The notes beneath the pieces are model-generated. The model saw nothing but the letters and a program-made list of their open reading frames with translations. It was not told the DNA's origin and ran no database searches. 8,464 bases of DNA from Nitrospirae bacterium CG2_30_53_67 (GTDB lineage: Bacteria > CG2-30-53-67), in assembly GCA_001873285.1 (NCBI GenBank), contig MNYV01000002.1, positions 1 through 8,464 on the forward strand, in the 5' to 3' direction. The position numbers were made by a program, and so were the translations under genes. Positions 5,579 through 8,464 of the stretch are shown here, in pieces (within the stretch, counting starts at the first letter, position 1; each line of letters starts with the position of its first letter).

Positions 5579-6562
5579 ATGAGCGGGGTCATGGTCATCG
5601 GCGAAATCAAGGACGGGAAGGTCAAGAAAGTCTCGTTTGAGGCCGTCTCAGCCGGCCGGCGCCTCGGCGATCAGACAGGCCAAGAACTCTCCGTGGTCCT
5701 GGCCGGGAGCGGACTCGATGCGGTTGCTTCCGAGTTCGGAAAATACGGGGCGGACCGGGTCATCCTCCTGGAGGATCCAAGGCTCACGCCGTATTCCACG
5801 GATGGGTATGTTTCAGCCCTGTCAGGTCTCATCCAGGAGAGAAAGCCTGCCATCCTCCTGATGGGAAATTCGATTCTGGCCAGGGACCTCGCCCCCCGTC
5901 TCGCCGCCCGCCTGGGGACCGGGCTCTTGGCCGACTGTACGGAGATCGGCTTGGAAAATGAAACCCTCACGGCTCTCCGGCCCGTCTACGGCGCCAAGGC
6001 TGTTGCAAAGGTGCAGGCCGGAGGCGAGTCACCGCAGTTTGCAACGATCCGGCCCAATGTCGTTTCCCTCATTGAATTGAATCCGCCGAGAAGCGCCGTA
6101 GCGCAAAAAGTGGTCCCGCAGGTCGGCGGCATCAGAACGAAAGTGAAGGAAGTGATTCATGAAAAGCAGGGGAAGGTTGATCTGACCGAGGCCGAAGTGA
6201 TTGTCTCCGGAGGGCGGGGGATGAAGAATGCCGAAAACTTCAAGATCCTCGAAACGCTCGCCGGGGTTTTGGGCGGCGCCGTGGGGGCATCCAGGGTGGC
6301 CGTGGATTCGGGCTGGCGGCCCCATAGCGATCAGGTCGGTCAGACCGGAAAGGTCGTCAACCCCAAGCTCTATATCGCCTGCGGGATATCGGGGGCCGTG
6401 CAGCATCTGGCCGGCATGGGGACATCCCGCACCATTGTCGCCGTCAACTCCGATCCCGGTGCGCCGATCTTTCAGAAGGCTGATTACGGCATCGTCGGAG
6501 ATCTTTTTACCATTGTTCCGCTTCTGACTGAGGAGCTGAAAAAAGTGCTGGGTCATGAATAA
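5579..6562 (+). CDS. etfA: Electron transfer flavoprotein subunit alpha
   Basis: Alpha subunit of EtfAB, carrying the FAD that shuttles electrons from acyl-CoA dehydrogenases towards a membrane ETF:quinone oxidoreductase or another acceptor. It has 327 residues, so it is the short form without an added ferredoxin domain. The N-terminal domain covers about 1-190. The C-terminal FAD domain shows SGGRG (210-214), GASRVAVDSGWRP (236-248), QVGQTGKVVNP (252-262) and the full ETF-alpha signature from L264 to N290 (LYIACGISGAVQH...IVAVN), then SDPGAPIF. The start is fixed by GGGAGGA at 5568-5574. It lies 10 bases after the microprotein and is almost certainly in one transcript with it. No key residue appears to be missing. 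Confidence 0.97.
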   Translation: MSGVMVIGEIKDGKVKKVSFEAVSAGRRLGDQTGQELSVVLAGSGLDAVASEFGKYGADRVILLEDPRLTPYSTDGYVSALSGLIQERKPAILLMGNSILARDLAPRLAARLGTGLLADCTEIGLENETLTALRPVYGAKAVAKVQAGGESPQFATIRPNVVSLIELNPPRSAVAQKVVPQVGGIRTKVKEVIHEKQGKVDLTEAEVIVSGGRGMKNAENFKILETLAGVLGGAVGASRVAVDSGWRPHSDQVGQTGKVVNPKLYIACGISGAVQHLAGMGTSRTIVAVNSDPGAPIFQKADYGIVGDLFTIVPLLTEELKKVLGHE

Positions 6563-6565
6563 AAG

Positions 6566-6595
6566 AAATTTCAAATTTGAAATTTGAGATTTGAA
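6566..6595. repeat. AT-rich 20-bp palindrome running into a heptamer tandem repeat
   Basis: AAATTTCAAA (6566-6575) and TTTGAAATTT (6576-6585) form a perfect 20-bp palindrome without a spacer. Overlapping it, ATTTGAA, ATTTGAG and ATTTGAA stand in tandem at 6575-6595. The element starts 4 bases after the etfA stop and ends 22 bases before the acyl-CoA synthetase ATG. It may be another dispersed repeat or a binding site; the low GC content contrasts with the flanking genes. Confidence 0.55.
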
Positions 6596-6617
6596 AAATA
6601 GCGGCACGGGCAAAAAT

Positions 6618-8408
6618 ATGAACGACACACTTCATTCACGTTTTCAAAAATGCGTGGACCAGTACAGGGACAAAACCGCCCTCATGTACAAGATCATGGG
6701 GCGCTACCAGACGATCACCTGGAGGGAGTTCGGGGAATCGGTATGCCGTTTCGCCCTCGGCCTGTCCACGATCGGCGTAAAAAAAAGGGACCGCGTGGCC
6801 CTCTTGTCCGAGAACAGACCTGGGTGGCCCATCTCCGATCTCGCGATCCTTTCAGAAGGGGCGGTCACGGTTCCCATCTATCCGACCAGCACCCCCAAAC
6901 AGATTGCCTATATCCTGAACAACTCCGAGAGCAAAGTGGTGATTGTCTCGACCGGAGAACAGCTTCAGAAACTCAAGGCCGTGTTTGATGACCTGTCGTA
7001 TCTTGAAAAAATCGTGGTCATGGATCGTTTAGAGGATACGGGCGTCATGCAATTTGAAAATCTTTTGGAGAAAGGGAAAGAACTCTTCCTTGCTCAACCC
7101 GGCCTCTATGACGAGCATACACAGAGGACCGGTCCTATGGATACGGCCACGATTATCTATACCTCAGGAACCACCGGCGAACCCAAGGGGGTGATGCTGA
7201 CGCATGAAAATATTCTTTTTAACTGCGATGCGGCGGACTGCGTGGTCCCGGTATCGGATGAAGACACCTGCCTCTCCTTCCTCCCATTAAGCCACGTCTT
7301 CGAAAGGACCGTCGGACAGTTCTTTATGATCTTCCACGGCATAACCATCGCCTATGCCGAAGGGATTGACAAGGTGGCCGATAACATGGAAGAGGTTCGC
7401 CCAACGCTTATGATCTCGGTTCCAAGGCTCTTTGAGAAGATGTATGCACGGGTTCTGGAGAAGGTGCATCAAGGCCCGAAGATCCGCCGGAAGATCTTTT
7501 TCTGGGGAATCCATGTTGGAAAGAGGCTGGCTCCTTATCGTTTGCAGGGGGATAGAGGCCCCTCTTTACTCCGTCTGCGTTATGCCGTTGCGGACCACCT
7601 GGTGTTCAAGAAGATCAAAGAGAGGCTGGGAGGCCGGCTGCGGTATTTTGTCTCCGGTGGGGCGCCGCTCTCAAAAGAGATTGCAGAGTTTTTTTATGCC
7701 GCAGGCGTGACCATTGTGGAAGGATACGGTTTGACCGAAAGTTCACCGGTGATCTCGGCCAACCGGCATGATCAGATCAGGTTCGGAACTATTGGAAAAC
7801 CCCTTCCCGGTGTCGAGGTCAGGATCAGCGAGGATGGTGAAATCCTGACACGCAGTCCTTCGGTCATGAAAGGGTATTTCAAAAACGAGGAAGCGACACG
7901 CGAGGCCGTTGATGCAGACGGGTGGCTGCATACAGGGGACGTCGGGATGATGGATGAGGAAGGTTTCATCACGATCACAGACCGGAAGAAGGATATCATC
8001 ATCACGTCCGGCGGCAAGAATGTCGCTCCGCAGAATATCGAAAACCTCCTGATATCGGACAAGTACATCAGTCAGGTCATGGTCTACGGTGACGGGAGGA
8101 AATACCTCACGGGACTTGTGGCGCCGGACTTCAACATCCTGAGCGAGTATTGGGGCGCCCGTGGAGTTGCGTTCAATACTCATCAGGAGATGATCCATGA
8201 TCTTAGGATTTACGATTTCCTCCTCGATCGGATTCAAGAGAAGATGAAAGACATGGCCGGCTTTGAGCAGCTCAAGAAGATTGCACTCCTCGACCATGAA
8301 CTCAGCCAGGAGAACGGCGAACTCACCCCCACCATGAAGCTCCGAAGAAAGATCATCACGCGGAAATATTTTGACCTGCTGGACAGCCTGTACGAAAAAG
8401 AATTCTGA
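6618..8408 (+). CDS. fadD: Long-chain fatty-acid-CoA ligase (AMP-forming acyl-CoA synthetase)
   Basis: Activates a fatty acid with ATP and CoA, giving acyl-CoA, AMP and pyrophosphate; this is the entry step for the dehydrogenases in the window. From the ATG at 6618 it has 596 residues, the usual size for the FadD15-like long-chain group. Motifs of the ANL superfamily, numbered from that ATG: P-loop YTSGTTGEPKG (181-191), GYGLTESSP (369-377), DGWLHTGD (434-441) with the ribose-binding Asp441, the hinge DRKKDIIITSGGKNVAP (455-471), and the C-terminal catalytic lysine K574 in LTPTMKLRRK. An alternative TTG start at 6591 would add 9 residues but lies inside the AT-rich repeat. The ribosome binding site is weak for either start. 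It sits 55 bases after etfA on the same strand, probably the same operon. Long-chain specificity is a family-based inference. fadD is used here in the broad sense. Confidence 0.93.
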   Translation: MNDTLHSRFQKCVDQYRDKTALMYKIMGRYQTITWREFGESVCRFALGLSTIGVKKRDRVALLSENRPGWPISDLAILSEGAVTVPIYPTSTPKQIAYILNNSESKVVIVSTGEQLQKLKAVFDDLSYLEKIVVMDRLEDTGVMQFENLLEKGKELFLAQPGLYDEHTQRTGPMDTATIIYTSGTTGEPKGVMLTHENILFNCDAADCVVPVSDEDTCLSFLPLSHVFERTVGQFFMIFHGITIAYAEGIDKVADNMEEVRPTLMISVPRLFEKMYARVLEKVHQGPKIRRKIFFWGIHVGKRLAPYRLQGDRGPSLLRLRYAVADHLVFKKIKERLGGRLRYFVSGGAPLSKEIAEFFYAAGVTIVEGYGLTESSPVISANRHDQIRFGTIGKPLPGVEVRISEDGEILTRSPSVMKGYFKNEEATREAVDADGWLHTGDVGMMDEEGFITITDRKKDIIITSGGKNVAPQNIENLLISDKYISQVMVYGDGRKYLTGLVAPDFNILSEYWGARGVAFNTHQEMIHDLRIYDFLLDRIQEKMKDMAGFEQLKKIALLDHELSQENGELTPTMKLRRKIITRKYFDLLDSLYEKEF

Positions 8409-8464
8409 GCTTGATATTGATAGGCTCTGCCTCCCCGGTTTCCCGATTCCTCCGCCCATACAAC

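Noticed and set aside
6591-6617. TTG start for the acyl-CoA synthetase giving 9 extra residues
   Set aside because: The codon is inside the heptamer repeat, there is no good ribosome binding site, and the family-like N-terminus begins at the ATG at 6618.
6029-6628. Minus-strand open frame (199 codons) spanning the etfA end and the AT-rich repeat
   Set aside because: Most of it is antisense to the EtfA FAD domain; the apparent start falls in repeat sequence.
7743-8459. Minus-strand open frame (238 codons) over the 3' end of the synthetase gene
   Set aside because: It is antisense to the conserved C-terminal domain with the catalytic Lys, and has no recognisable protein features.

Overview
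This window is a fatty-acid (acyl-CoA) beta-oxidation island from a bacterium. All recognisable genes lie on the + strand. The coding style (moderately GC-rich, strong GGAG-type ribosome binding sites), the VLCAD-like dehydrogenase and the very repeat-rich intergenic gaps are compatible with an anaerobic Desulfobacterota-type (former Deltaproteobacteria, e.g. syntrophic or sulfate-reducing) genome. That placement is an inference from style and remembered repeat families, not a database result.

Layout: (1) the 3' part of a multifunctional 3-hydroxyacyl-CoA dehydrogenase of the FadB/FadJ type, cut by the window edge (to 869). (2) A 301-bp gap full of stem-loops (870-1170). (3) A long VLCAD/ACAD9-like acyl-CoA dehydrogenase with a C-terminal extension (1171-2886). 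(4) A short gap holding a 42-nt palindromic repeat. (5) A second, standard-length acyl-CoA dehydrogenase (2990-4144). (6) A 358-bp gap built almost entirely of nested repeats around a 14-bp hairpin (4145-4502). (7) etfB (4503-5294), a 62-residue single-pass membrane microprotein (5380-5568) and etfA (5579-6562). (8) A long-chain AMP-forming acyl-CoA synthetase (6618-8408). The last 56 bases show nothing recognisable.

How the genes fit together: the synthetase activates a fatty acid to acyl-CoA. The two acyl-CoA dehydrogenases make the 2,3-enoyl-CoA and pass electrons to the EtfAB flavoprotein. The FadB/FadJ-type enzyme carries out the NAD-dependent 3-hydroxyacyl-CoA step and probably also hydration, by a domain upstream of the window. 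A thiolase and a membrane ETF:quinone oxidoreductase are needed to complete the pathway and are not in the window. The most unusual items are the small membrane protein between etfB and etfA, which I do not recognise as a named family, and the fact that nearly every intergenic gap carries a different palindromic or direct-repeat family, including one repeat present both as a full palindrome and as a near-exact half copy two kilobases away.
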